Source: Filosporella fistucella (taxonomy: Eukaryota; Ascomycota; Leotiomycetes; Helotiales). From it: a stretch of DNA of 64,000 nucleotides. Where the stretch lies: assembly GCA_030077755.1 (NCBI GenBank), contig JAQJZZ010000011.1, positions 1,984,001-2,048,000 of the forward strand, given 5' to 3'. The notes beneath the pieces are model-generated. The model did not search any database. It was given only the letters and a program-made list of their open reading frames with translations, and was not told where the DNA came from. Shown piece by piece: positions 40,984 through 52,916 of the stretch (its first letter is position 1; the number at the start of each line of letters is the position of its first letter). Position numbers and translations under genes: made by a program.

Positions 40984-42560
40984 ATGCGGTGCAACTTGTT
41001 ATGGCCAGCACTATTGGCTCAGACAGCTGTTGCTCTTACAATCGAGACAACACAGCCCGGTGAGTCTCATCCCATAGTCTACGATAATCGAAGAACTACT
41101 GCTGAGAAATCTTGCAGACTCAATAAAAGCAGCAGCAAGCACAGTAGCCCGCGGCCTCATGAAATTCTACACAGGAAACAACACGGTACGTCGATCCCAA
41201 GCCAAGACCAGATCTCTTGGGGATCTCTTGAGTCTTGGCTCTACCCCATATACAACCCCAACTAATACCCCCTAGGGAGACACGCCAGGAACTCTTCCAC
41301 AGCCATACTTTTGGTGGGAAGCCGGTGGCATGTTTATGACCATGGTAGACTACTGGCATATAACAGGCGACAGCACATACAATGATGTCGTCCAGCAAGC
41401 TTTGTTATTTCAAACCGGTCCAGATAACGATTACATGCCGCCTAATCAGACAAAAGATGAGGGTAACGACGATCAAGGGTTCTGGGCAATGGCAGCTATG
41501 CTTGCAGCGGAAACTAATTTCCAGAACCCGCCGAAGGAGCAGCCGCAATGGCTTGCTCTTGCCCAAGCAGTTTTCAACGAGATGGCTTCGCGATGGGACG
41601 AGACAACCTGTGGAGGTGGGCTGAGATGGCAGATCTTTACCTTCAATAAAGGCTTTACCTATAAGAACAGTATCGCTAATGGTTGCTTCTTCAATCTCGG
41701 TGCCAGACTGGCGAGATATACGGGCAATGATACGTACGCACAATGGGCAAACAAGATTTGGGATTGGGAACAGAATGTGGGATTTATCGATAAGAGTTAC
41801 AATGTCTATGATGGCGCATCCGACACACAGAATTGTACTGGCATCGATAAATTGCAATGGAGTTACAATGCAGGTGTCTTCCTACACGGAGCAGCAAATA
41901 TGTATAACTACGTATGTCTTCCCCCCTCTCACAAAATAGGAATGGAGACAACTAACCCCCACCCAGACAGAAGGTCTTCCCCTCTGGAAGACCCGCGTCT
42001 CCGGTCTCCTAAACACAAGTACCTCGCTCTTCTTCTCCCCCAATACAAAAATCATGATCGAGCAAGCCTGCGAATCTCCCACCCCTGCCCTCTGCAACAC
42101 CGACCAGCTGTCCTTCAAGGCCTACTTCTCGTCCTGGCTAGCCAAAACCTCCATCCTCGCCCCCTTCACCCTTTCCACCATCACACCCTACCTCTCTGCC
42201 TCCGCCATAGCCGCAGGGTTACAGTGTGGAAGTGGCGTATGCGGGTTCAAGTGGGGGAACGGAGCGGCTTTTGATGGAAGTACGGGCGTAGGACAGCAGA
42301 TGAGTGCGTTGGGTGTTATTCAAAGTTCTATGATTGCTGTGCCTGGTATCAAGACCGTGGCGCCCGTGACAAATAGTACTGGTGGCACTAGTGTGGGTGA
42401 TGCGAGTGCTGGGTCGGCGAAGATTCCAGGTCTGGCGGGGATGGTTCCGGGGAAGGAATTACAGATTGGGACGGGGGATAAGGTCGCGAGTGCGTTTGCG
42501 ACTGTGGCGATTGTGGGGAGTGTGATTGGAGGGAGCTGGTTTATGGTTCTGGATAGTTGA
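40984..42560 (+). CDS. DCW1: GPI-anchored mannan endo-1,6-alpha-mannosidase, GH76 Dcw1/Dfg5
   Basis: Exons 40984-41059, 41118-41185, 41276-41911, 41967-42560; 457 aa. Dfg5/Dcw1 proteins transfer GPI-glycan proteins from the plasma membrane into wall beta-glucan. The first exon encodes a signal peptide ([17 protein letters not shown]). Joins give [20 protein letters not shown] then [20 protein letters not shown], the hallmark of the family. The catalytic Asp pair is Asp113-Asp114 in [20 protein letters not shown] and [17 protein letters not shown] follow. Exon 4 contributes the Cys-rich end, and a Ser/Gly-rich stalk leads to a C-terminal hydrophobic segment ([16 protein letters not shown]) for the GPI anchor. 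It converges on the Crh-type gene. DFG5 is the other possible name; fungal paralogs are not separable here. Confidence 0.93.
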
Positions 42561-43439
42561 GAGATTTGTGTTGAAAGATTTGATGTTTGTGAATTTGTTT
42601 GGATAGCATAGCAGGTGGGCGTTGTGGGCTTATGGGAATTGCCTGGTATTGTAGACAGTTGATCTTTTCTGGGATTTGACATCCAATTTATATTCGCACT
42701 TGAATAGACATATTTTTGGCTGCAATAACCAAATGTTACTTGAAACAAGCCATATATTTTGTGTGGGCTGATTAAATTGATTATATACATCCACTCTTCC
42801 GACCGTAATAGGCTTTCGTCAGCTTTGATATTCAATACATGTATATACGCTTCAATGGTGCTCTGCCATTCGGCAATCATGTCAAGATGGCAATTATAAA
42901 TGGCATCAAGAGCTCAGCATGAGCCAGGCATATATATCCTCGAGGATGCTGGTTTGAGAGGTTTGATGGCTAGTATACATGTCCACATCAGAAGTAGTGT
43001 CCGTTGATTATGCCAAGACATATTCTGTCAGCAACCTGAGCAAAATGACGACGTGGTAAATCAATCCGAGACTCGAGGTATTGAGCCGCAATATCACAAA
43101 AGTTGCTAGGCTAAATAGGTGATCAGATACCGAATTTGAAATCACTCGGTCGAGGAAACAAGTACAAACATACATCGAATCAAGTCTGTGCATTCTTCAT
43201 CTCGTCACTAAGCTACTACTCCTGCATCCCAAGAGGATTGCTCCAACCCCCTGAACATATATACAAGAAAAAGTTATTTTTCGAGGCTTCGCCTCGACCT
43301 GTTGATCCAAAGGAACGGACGGCAAACGCCATTAAATACCATGACCATATTGTCTTTGACAGAGAGGAAACGCAATGCCCTATCCAAATGCATCAAATTA
43401 ATTCCAACCGAATTTGCAAGGGAAAATGAGTTTTACACT
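42561..43439. other. convergent spacer between DCW1 and Crh genes
   Basis: 879 bp between the two stop codons, AT-rich, 3' UTR-like. No gene seen. Confidence 0.5.
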
Positions 43440-44885
43440 CTACAGAGCCATCATTGCGGCAACAGCTACGATACCCGCAAATACGCTGCCCTTCAGAACC
43501 TTCTCTTGGCTGGCGAGCTTTTCAGCGCCGCTCTTAGTTGTGCTAGAGGTGCCTGATGTTCCTTGGTTGAATCCAGTGCTCGAGCTGCTGTCTGCTGATT
43601 GTGTTTCTGTTCCACTAGAGCCTGTGGACTGAGAGCCAGATGCTGAACTGACCGCGGAGGAATGGTCGTTGACACCGGGGTTACCACCTGTGAGACCCGG
43701 TACAGTCTCAACGGTTTTGGATGAAGCTGGAGCCGAAGCGGTGCCTGTGGTGGCACCAAGTGTCTTGTTGGTACCGGTTGCCAAGAACGAACCGAGAATA
43801 GTATCATCGTTACCATCAACTACGGTGTTGTTGGTTCCTGCATATCCGTTGAATGTATATGACTTGTTCTTGTTTGTTCCTGGTGGAGATGAAGCGTCGT
43901 AGCATTTAATCTCAACAGACTCGAATGTTGCATAGTAGTATCCGTTGTTCTTGATATCGGCAGAGTTCCAGTCAACAAGTCCACCAGCCCAATCAACAGT
44001 TCCCTTACCGTTGCTGGAAAGACCAGCAGGCCAAAGTGAGAGTTGTACACGGGATGGTGTCTGAGGATAATCCCATTGATTGGAAGTAGCATTCCAGGTC
44101 TCAGAGCGCTTCTTAGTACGACCAACTTGTCCATCGATAGACCAGGTGATGGTGTCCGGAGTCCAGTCGATTTCATAGGTGTGGAAGTTTGAGAAGGTAT
44201 CCGAGAGCGTGATATTTGCTGAATGGGTGTCTGGCTGATATTAGCGACGCATGTGAAAACTAGTCCAGGAATACTCACAATCTGGAATTCCCTGGAAATA
44301 GTAGTTGGTCTGAGCTGTCTTCAAGTCGGCACCGACGAATTCGTAATCAATTTCATCCTTGACGTCTCCCAACAGAATAAAGGCAGTAACCACACCCTGT
44401 CCTCTGCTGGTCTTGAACTTGGCTTTTACGTTTCCGTACCACATATATGTTGTGCTAGCCAACAAAGTACCAACAGAATCCGGAGCCATGGTTAGGAGAA
44501 GGTTATTCTGGTATGAGATAGGCGAACCACTAGAAACCCAATCTGCCTTGGAGGAGTCTCCTAGGTATTTGGTATTCGCAGAGACAGTCTTGTCCAAGTT
44601 CTCGAAGGTGTGTACTCCGCTCTTGCACACAGGAGCTGGTACGCAAGAATCGAGGCCGAAGGAAGACCGAGGATCACAACCTCCCAAACAATATGCACCA
44701 ACACCACATTGTCCGTATTCTAAATTCCATTATCAGTTCAAAGTCATTTTCTCCAACAGTAAGGTGTACTAACGCGAACAGCAAGGTGTATCTTCAGGGC
44801 ATTTCTTCGTGAGCGAACAAGTGGGAGCCGCGGCAAAAACCGAAGACGCGGCCGTCAAAGCGACCAGAATCGAGGATCGAACCAT
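43440..44885 (-). CDS. UTR2: GPI-anchored chitin-glucan transglycosylase, GH16 Crh/Utr2
   Basis: Minus-strand exons 44774-44885, 44279-44719, 43440-44230; 447 aa. Crh proteins move chitin chains onto beta-1,6- and beta-1,3-glucan in the wall. A signal peptide (MVRSSILVALTAASSVFAAA) precedes a chitin-binding CBM18-like module with the cysteines of CSLTKKCPEDTPCCSQYGQC, completed across intron 1. The GH16 catalytic motif DEIDYEF lies near residue 159. The region after intron 2 (ITLSDTFSNFHTYEIDWTPD, then SLWPAGLSSNGKGTVDWAGG) completes the jelly roll. A Ser/Thr-rich stalk and a hydrophobic end (VFAGIVAVAAMMAL) mark the GPI anchor. The CBM18 favours the Utr2/Crh2 branch over Crh1, which lacks it. 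Confidence 0.92.
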
Positions 44886-47800
44886 TATGTATATTTGTAT
44901 TCAGGTATCCCTCCAAATATTCCTATGGAAGTATTAAAGAAACCTTTTCGTGTCGAACGACTGGGCGACACGAGCTGGAGCTTTGATGGGATGAAAAGCA
45001 ATTAAAGAAGGATGCAAGTAATGCAGCCTCTCAACGGGCGGCGGCAGACGAGATTTCGAAGTTGCGAATGGATTAACAGGAATTAATCCTTGCTTGTTGA
45101 GCGATGGAAGGGGCGTCTGTCGATGCGTGAATTGATTGGCGATGCTGCTGTCGTTTTTTTTCCACCTTCAACGGTCGGGTCGCCACTTTTGTATCAAAAC
45201 AGAACGCGAGGACGAAAGTTGATGGGTTGGCTGAGTATTAGAAGTTGAATATAAACAAAAGCGAGTGTGTCTATCTGGCGTGCAGCGAGGGAAAGGGGAA
45301 CAAAGTCCGGGGAAATTGATGCTGGGGGATTGTCGATGTTTGTCGTGTGGATTTTAGATGGAGAAGAGAGGGAGAAGAAATCGAAGACGGAGTGGGAGGG
45401 ATGAGGAGAGTCTTTTACGGAGGCGTGGCAAGGGCGCAGGGGTTGGGAGAAGAGCTCGAATAGATGCGAGGGAAAAAGCAGCACTGGATCTCAAGACACT
45501 TCAAGTTAGTGTAATGTCGCCACTAGAATATTCCCTCCCGGAGGTAGATGGTCCAATTAAACTGACATTTCTCCTGAAACCAAACCTATTATTATCGCCT
45601 GTCTAACCTGGATTGCCTCGGACTGCACAAAGTGCCACGGTCGTGGTGGAGCACAGTTAAAGCGCCGATGGAATGCAGAGGGCGATCTCGTATTAATGTG
45701 GTGGCAGACGGTGATGAAGTCGAGAGTCAAGAGACACCGTTGTTCCGAACATACGATGTGAGTATGGTGACTTGGCTTCGTGGCAACATTTGCTAGAATA
45801 ATTGTACGATGAGGGTTTTCGAATTGAGTGCTGACATGAAAATAGTCATCTTGTACCTGTGAGAATAAAGTCAGATAAATAACCTTTAAGCTTCCCTACC
45901 CAACCTCCAGCACAAGAAGTTTAAAGCCTAATACTCCACACATTTAAGGTTGTCCAACCAAAGGTTACCAACAGATACAATCAAAACCTTAAAAACAATT
46001 ATATTAACGAGGCTGGCACAGCTTTGACGATATCGATGATGTCTTTTCTGCTTTGCCAACTCACCGATGTCTGTTCAATCCTATCTGGCAGCCTCATGTC
46101 TTAAACGCCGACAAAAGAGATTATCAAATTCGCGCTAGGAATGATACTACCGCTATCCCAACCACTTTCCACCTCGTCCCTGTAAGGTCCTCCCTCAATC
46201 ACTCATAAAATAATTCCACACAATCATCACGATAAATAATCTCAATCTTCCAACCCTAAAGTCACCAACTTCCCCTCCCTCCACGCATGAAAAACCCCAC
46301 AAGCCACAAAAAGAAGCATTTCCACCCCACCAGCTCGCTGACACCACCCCACATCAATGTCTCACTTTTCAGATCCAGATACAAAGAAGAGGTTTCGAAA
46401 CATCAGTAAAGTTCTGGAATGCCGTTGAGGTACTAAATTTGAGGATTTCAGGGACTAGGTAGGTATTGTCGGAAAGGTGCAGATGCCAGTTTGTGCCGTA
46501 TGCAGTCAGCCGTGAGGAGGCACTACAAGCGATGAGATGGATTTGCGCTATGTATACTTTTATAAGTGACGGGGACAATAAATTTATGATGATGCTCTGA
46601 CTGGCTCCTTGTACAATGAAGATTTGTGAGAGAACTTCTCGAGAGGCTTTAAACCAGTGGGTTTGATTCTACGAGTTGCAAGCTAATGTGTTTCAATGGC
46701 TGAATTCCTGAGTAATACGGTATATTTCATGACATTCGAATGTCCCTCCAGACCATGGAAAAAAGTGTAGAAAATTGGAATCTGGGCTCCGTAGAACTAT
46801 TTCAAGGGAACATTCAATAGTGGTGATGAGAAATGTTGAATTAGACCGACATGTACTTTAATTTAATGTCAATGAGTATACATACAAGCAAAACGTAAGA
46901 TTACAACTCATCAAATTTCCTAGCCCACAACATCGATATTTCTGAAGGATGAGATACAAAACGCCCCCTTTTCTGCAACCCAGATGCAAATTCTCAAATG
47001 CCAACCTTCAACATACTTTCGCGACCGAAACTCTCTCCATTCTAGTACTCGACGCTGATACTCCTGTAATCAGGACGTGATAATTCCACTGTAATTGCAG
47101 CAGACCGATCAGAATTGAGATTCCTGCACAGACTGTATCTTTCTGTCAATAGCTGCAATAAAATATTTCCAACTGTTTAAGCGATCTCCCCACAATCGTC
47201 AAATACATCAATCCGCCGTCCCGTTCTTCAAAAATGCCGTTGTTATGTTCTTTCCTGTTTCACAATGATTGCATAATAGGTATACAGCGAGTGTTCGCGA
47301 GTAGAATGCAGATAAAAAAGATGATGTCATATCCTCACGCCAGCTCCTAGATCGAATGGATATTGAGAGGAGCGGTATACCCATGGTGCGCGCAATAGAC
47401 ACTTTCCAGTACTGTAATTGTCCTAGGGAAAATGGTACGTAGGTTAATAGGTCTCCGACAAGTTTCTCGGCGTGTGACAACAGTGCTAGTAGTGGAGGAT
47501 AACATCCATTCTGTTGATAAAGATTCATAGCCATCCTGGTGACAACTGGTATGAATTGCTGTGTACAAACATCTCGCGGGAGGATTTTGAAGTACTCCAG
47601 CATCGGTCTTCTGTATATTATATTCTCAGAACTAGCAGAGGGCTGAGGATTGTAACGATGACAGTATTTGGTAGCCTGGAACTTGACGCAATCAGGACAT
47701 ACTATATGGTTCAGGAGTCGCGTTCCAAGAGAGATGGGAAGTTCCTCTATCATCTCATCGGCTGACTAGAGACTTCTGATATACCGTGGGCGGAACGCAT

Positions 47801-48598
47801 TGTAGACAGGAATGTAAGTCGAGGAGAAGATGATAGGCGACAAGCGCTCCCGAGGAAGGATCCTAAGAATGGAAGACTCGAGAGCACCCGGTCGTGGTTG
47901 ATGCGAATGGTATATGATCTTCAAGAGTTGCCTCTTGAACGTTCCATCATTCCACGAAAGTGGATTTCCCTGAATTGGCGGTCTTGTCATTGGAAAGGTG
48001 AGAAGGTGATATATTAGCGTCTCGAGAACAGTTAATACCTAGATAATGACAATTCTGACCCATCGCTTCGCTTCACTAATTAGAAAGGGGTAAGAGCAAT
48101 CCATACCTTAACTTTCCTACATAATCATTCACACTCCACACGCATTCTCTTCGAAAGGAGGGCAATTATTTAAATCATCGCATTGAGGTATCCGAAGTAA
48201 CACGCATTTTATCCCCTGGGTATTCCATCTCCCCTCAAAGAAAAGAGCAATCCGAAACCCCAATCCATGAAGCCTAGTCGTACCCCTCAACCCCAAATCC
48301 CAATCCACCATGAAGAACAATAGCAAAAAGAAGAAGAACTGAAGAATTCCAGCCAAATCGCTAGGAAACGGTGCTGAAGAATCGAAGAAGTGTGGTTTGG
48401 AAATAGAGGACGTGCACCCAGAACCGAGTCAAAAATGACAACCTCCACCTGCGCCAGCCGTAGGATGCCTGTGATGCAAAGAAAGAATGGTTCGTTCGTT
48501 ATGTAGAAGTAGTTGAATTTTGGGAAAAGAAGTACAGATCCAAAGATCGTCTGTTAAGAACACACAATCCTAAGCTAGCTTGCAGCATCCGAATTTCG
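44886..48598. other. 3.7-kb gene-poor region
   Basis: Contains the Crh promoter at its left. The longest ATG frame is minus 47208-47753 (181 aa), which has no family resemblance, signal peptide or clear domain, and I do not call it a gene. The sequence is AT-rich with no tRNA, repeat or transposon terminus that I can see. Confidence 0.4.
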
Positions 48599-49376
48599 TT
48601 ATATCTTGCCAGCAAAATGCTCCTTGGCATATTGCTCGCATGCCTATTGCTAGTCAGAAAAGGTTCTCTCAGGGGATTATCAAAGGGGCTCCAACTTTAG
48701 CAGGCTTTCCGACTTTCTTGCCGATCTCCTTCCACTTGTTTGTCTCGTACTCTTTAATGGCATTAAGTAGAGCCTGGCTCTACTTTAACATCAGTTGTCG
48801 TCGCCTGATGGCAACACCACAAACTTACCTCATCTTCCGCGAACTCTGCGTAATGCATATCCTATGTCATATTAGCTTCGAAGAAGATCTAATTCAAGAG
48901 AAGTACTGACTTTGTACCAGTGCTTCTTGACACTTCCTTCTGTTCTGGTTGGGAATGTCTGTAAAAGTGAACATCAACTTCTGCGTCTTGTGTGACACCA
49001 ACCCCTCAGGTTAGGAGAAGCTCACCTTTGCTATATCTGCCCAGCTATTGCCAGCGTCTCGCATAGTCTTCAGTCTCTGCTCTTCAGCGGGAGTCCAAGG
49101 TGTATTGGTTCTGCTTCTTTTCGCAGGAGGAGCCATGGTGGGGGAATTCATGGTTTGTTCTTCCGCGCTGGTTGTTGAGGGACCTGCTGTGGTTGATGGA
49201 CCAGACATTGTAGGTGTTGAAGACTTCTGGGCTGAGGCGCGCCTTTTATTCCGTGTCCCTGATGGTGATAGAGAGTCTGGCTTGCCCGATGCGTCAGTTG
49301 CGGTGGCCAGACGAGATTGTGAAGGTAATATTGGAGTAGCCGACTCGATTTCAGTACGTTCTGTACGTTTCGACAT
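48599..49376 (-). CDS. small tandem SANT/Myb-domain protein
   Basis: Minus-strand exons 49026-49376, 48911-48958, 48829-48861, 48696-48773, 48599-48643; 184 aa in five exons, found by splice signals since no single frame shows it. The first 85 residues are Ser/Thr/Pro-rich and disordered. The first SANT/Myb repeat reads WTPAEEQRLKTMRDAGNSWA, then DIAKTFPTRTEGSVKKHWY. The second, split over exons 3-5, reads LLNAIKEYETNKWKEIGKKV, then GKPAKACEQYAKEHF, and ends GKI. Exon 3 is only 33 nt. All exon phases are zero. Myb/SANT repeats bind DNA or histone tails, so this is probably a nuclear transcription or chromatin factor; the target is unknown. It is transcribed away from the Myb regulator across the desert. 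Confidence 0.85.
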
Positions 49377-49848
49377 TGGTGACAGACACGAACCTTGGAG
49401 CGTGGTTGTCTAATATTGGGGAAAGGTGAAATGGGAAGGCGGGAAAGAGTTCAATTTGTTGCGCGCGAGTTCTGAGAAACTCTGGTTCGCGTACGGATTG
49501 GTTGACGAATGATCGCCGCGTTGAGGCTGGGGTGTAGGTACAAAGATACTTACGATCTCATGTACTTTTGTCTCGAGTGGATATATTCAACAAGGCTGAC
49601 AAGCATCTCCTGCATCTCTCGCCGTGGACCGATCAAGCTCGTGGATCGACACCGTCTGAAGGAGAAACGGCCTGCAAAGAACGGGAAGAAGTAAATAGAC
49701 GCACCAGAGTGATTGGTAGGGAGATGGGAGATGGGAGATAGTTCATGCAGGAGGAGGAGAGAAGGGAGCAAAGGTTGCGCGCAAGAGGAGCAAAGAGGAT
49801 GATGTGGAGATCTGATGACTTCAAGTGCAGGTCTTTATGTGGAATAGA

Positions 49849-50069
49849 GTAAGGTAATGTAGGTAATGTAATGTACCCGGCTGCTAGTGGTGGAGTGGTA
49901 GATGTAAGGTAGGTAGGGTAAGGTAGGGTGAGTGTAAGGTAAGGTAGGTAAACAGGTGTAATGTAAGGTAGGAAGGTAGACAGGTAGGTAAGGTAGGTAT
50001 GTATGTGTGTATGTATGTATGTATGTATTCATGTATGTATGTATGTAGACAGGTAGGCAGGTAGTCAAG
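49849..50069. repeat. degenerate GGTA/GGTAA repeat with GTAT microsatellite
   Basis: Degenerate copies of AGGTAAGGTAGG-type units, then (GTAT)n at about 49996-50047, broken once by GTGT and once by TTCA. Non-coding; on the minus strand it reads Y/T/H/L-rich as expected of a repeat. Confidence 0.8.
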
Positions 50070-50435
50070 TTACTGCAGGACATGCAGGCGACTATAACAA
50101 GATGTCGGAAAAAGAATGACCAGGGACGGCATCTGCAAAAAATAGCTTAATGCCTGTAGGTAGGGTATGGAAAGGTATGTCTACGATCGGGGCCACGGTA
50201 CTTGCAGTGACTTCGAGCGGCTGGCCCGGCCGTTCGCAGGCCTCCCCTCCACCCTTAAACGCCTCTGCTCTGGGCTGGCCCTGACCGTGGAAGGAAATAT
50301 GCGTGAGGACCAGTTCAGCGACTTTGACATCCCGGAGGAGCAACATCAGCGAGGCCAAGCATCAAGTGTCTTCAGCAACCACCAACGGTACCGACTACTC
50401 GTGTTGGTGGTAGGTAGTAGATAAGATGTAGGCAG

Positions 50436-50530
50436 ATGTACCTGTCCAGTACCATCCAGTACCTGCTACCAGCTACTCCACTCCAGAGTACCTAGGTAAA
50501 AAGGTATCTAGGTACAAGTAAGTACCTAGC
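50436..50530. repeat. TACC/GTAC-rich stretch with imperfect palindrome
   Basis: GTACCTAGGTA at 50488-50498 faces TATCTAGGTAC at 50505-50515 across a 6-nt loop, with one mismatch. The flanks are full of ACCTG and GTACC. Confidence 0.7.
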
Positions 50531-51290
50531 GTCCGGAAGCCGCTCACGCGCTGAACTACTTCCAACGCTTTACAGATACTAAAGTGGAGGTTTGAGGGGA
50601 TCTCGATGCTGTTGGCAATGGAATGCTAGGATCGACTTTTACCTTACTGTACTTACTTGCGCCATACCCCTCGCGGCATGGCCCTGAACCATAACCCGCA
50701 AATACCTTACCGTGGAGCGGAGCAGCTAGTTGGTAGTCACCGTCACCGTACCGTACGTACCATCCCCATGTCTAACCTCAGTCCGGCTTGGAGGGAACCG
50801 AAAAGGCTCTGCCCGGTTAGAGCTGCATTGTTGCATGGAGGGCTGGGCTGATGGACGTTGAGGTTGAGATGAGGATGCGGATGGGAATGATGAGGACGAA
50901 GATGAGGTGTGGGTGTGAGGGGACGGGCACAGTATGGCACTGACCGGGCCATGAGTAACTGTTGGCTCCAGTGGAGAGAGCCAGTCCCAGGCCTGAGGGT
51001 GTGTAAAGAAGAAGCTACTTTAGGCTTGTACGACTGAATGATGCAGTGATATCGAACAAGGGAACAAGGGCAGACGAACCAGCAAAATCAAAATATCATC
51101 CGTCTGGTGTACGCCGTTAAAGCTTGCTCCTGCTGCCAAAGCCTGGTGTAAGGGAAGGTAATAATAAAATGGATGTTACTTTTAGCTCAGTGTTTCCCCG
51201 AAACGGAACATGCGAGACTGTCAAGGCATGGATGCCGCTAGGCTGACAGGACAGGCCTGCGAGTGGAGTGGCACGCAGGGTACTGTACAG

Positions 51291-51325
51291 CTACCTTACC
51301 TTGCCTTACCTTACCCTACCTTCCT
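51291..51325. repeat. CCTTACC-rich repeat
   Basis: CTACCTTACC units repeated with single-base changes; the reverse complement of the AGGTAAGG unit found at 49.85 and 52.86 kb. Confidence 0.7.
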
Positions 51326-52860
51326 CATTACTAGGTAGGGAAGGGAGGGGTTTAGAGGAGAGGGAAGACAGTTAGGGATGGGGGGAGGGGTTGTACAGTA
51401 TGTTTCTTACGGACTACGGACCTCCTCCATCATGAATGAGCATGGGAATTCAATGAACTCCACATGGCAAGGCAGTCTGCAGGAACTTGACAGTATGAGG
51501 AATTCTATCCCAGGGCAGGGAAATTGACCGCAATATATTTTGTGGCGGGTGGTAATTATGCGCAGTACAGCCTGGAGTATCATGCTGAGGATGTAAGTAA
51601 GTAAGTGTTGAGTACTTCTGAGAGTGCGTGCGAGAAATGGAAGCGGTGGTGACGCAATGTTGCCTGATCACGAGTTGATGTATAACTGAAAGTGGACTTC
51701 TGCAGTATCAAAAGTTATGTCAAGTATTGTCCTCCTCGGAGAACATGCTGAGATGGGCAGCTCACACTCAATGCAGAGTAAACTGATGACGGTGGTGGTG
51801 GTGTTCTATGTTCTCCTTCATCAATTGAGGGGCGATTGTATTCCTAGCTATAGCATGTGTTGAGTACTGAGACTTCGCTGTGATTGGGGGCGACAACATC
51901 CTGTTACGGCCAGAGAAGTAAGTGACATCCGTTTGAAAGGCATGAGCTGAGCTGACCTGTGAAAGAAGGTGAAGTCACGGTCAGTGACGGCTCTCAATTG
52001 CTTGCAGTATGGGACGAATGGCGGCGCCAAGCTGGAAGGAAGAAGCTCGAATCTCGATCGTTTTGAAACTAGTGCTAGATGCGATGTATGGATTATTAGT
52101 TTGCATTGCCCCGTCCCATCTCTTTTCGTAGGTATAACTGAGACTTATTGAAAAGGGATTGACGTTTGGCGCTGCCACAGTAGGTTCAATGCTGCCAAAT
52201 GCGATCAGCAGCATGTGCATATTCGGCTTCCCACCGTGAAGGTTATTCTTCGAGCTGCATGTGTGTGTGCAGCAGGGTGCTTGATGCTTGGTGCTTGGGC
52301 TTGAAGATTAGATACTGACCGACCGGGCTGGAAATGGTGGCCTGTGAAAGTGGTTGATAATGGGTAATGATAAAGATGATGGACGGATGAGCGCAAGATA
52401 GCTTGCTTGATTGTGATTGACAGTGATTCATGCGCTGCCCCAGAAGCTGGATTCATGGATGCACATACGGAGTACATGGCTGTGCTTAGCCTGCGTCGTT
52501 GTGTCCGGAGGTGCAAGCAGGAATTGGACGTTTAGACTTCGAGTACTCGAATGATGGTCTAGTTCGTACTGTACTGTACTGTATCTTGCATTGAGCGGTG
52601 GACGGCGGGAATAGTGGTGATTGGAATTGGGGCCAAAAACCTGCATATGTTTCTGTTTCCGTGCAGGGAATGGAAGCTCCAGCATCCAGCTTGAGCTGCA
52701 AGTTCAAGCTCTGACAGCCTGGGCTGGCAGAGGAGGGAAACTGATTCGCAGGGGGCTTTACTGCACTGGCCAGCCCACTGAGCCACCCTTTCTCCCTATT
52801 GTCCCAATTCAAGTCAAAATCGCGGGGTAACCGCGCTTCGCCACCAGCCCTGTAAGTGTT

Positions 52861-52916
52861 AAGGTAAGGTCAAGCAGTAAAGTAAGGTAAGGTTGGGTAG
52901 TTAAGGTAGGGTACGG
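52861..52916. repeat. AAGGTAAGG-rich repeat
   Basis: Same AGGTA/AAGGTAAGG unit, third cluster in the desert. A further TACC/GTAC-rich stretch with AAGTAC/GTACTT arms lies at 53041-53115. Confidence 0.7.

Noticed and set aside
47208..47753. 181-aa minus frame in the 44.9-48.6 kb spacer
   Set aside because: No family resemblance or domain, no convincing flanking splice sites, and the plus strand is open in part of it.
49835..50083. 82-aa minus frame with repeated Tyr/Thr/His
   Set aside because: Translation of the GTAT/GGTA repeat, not a protein.
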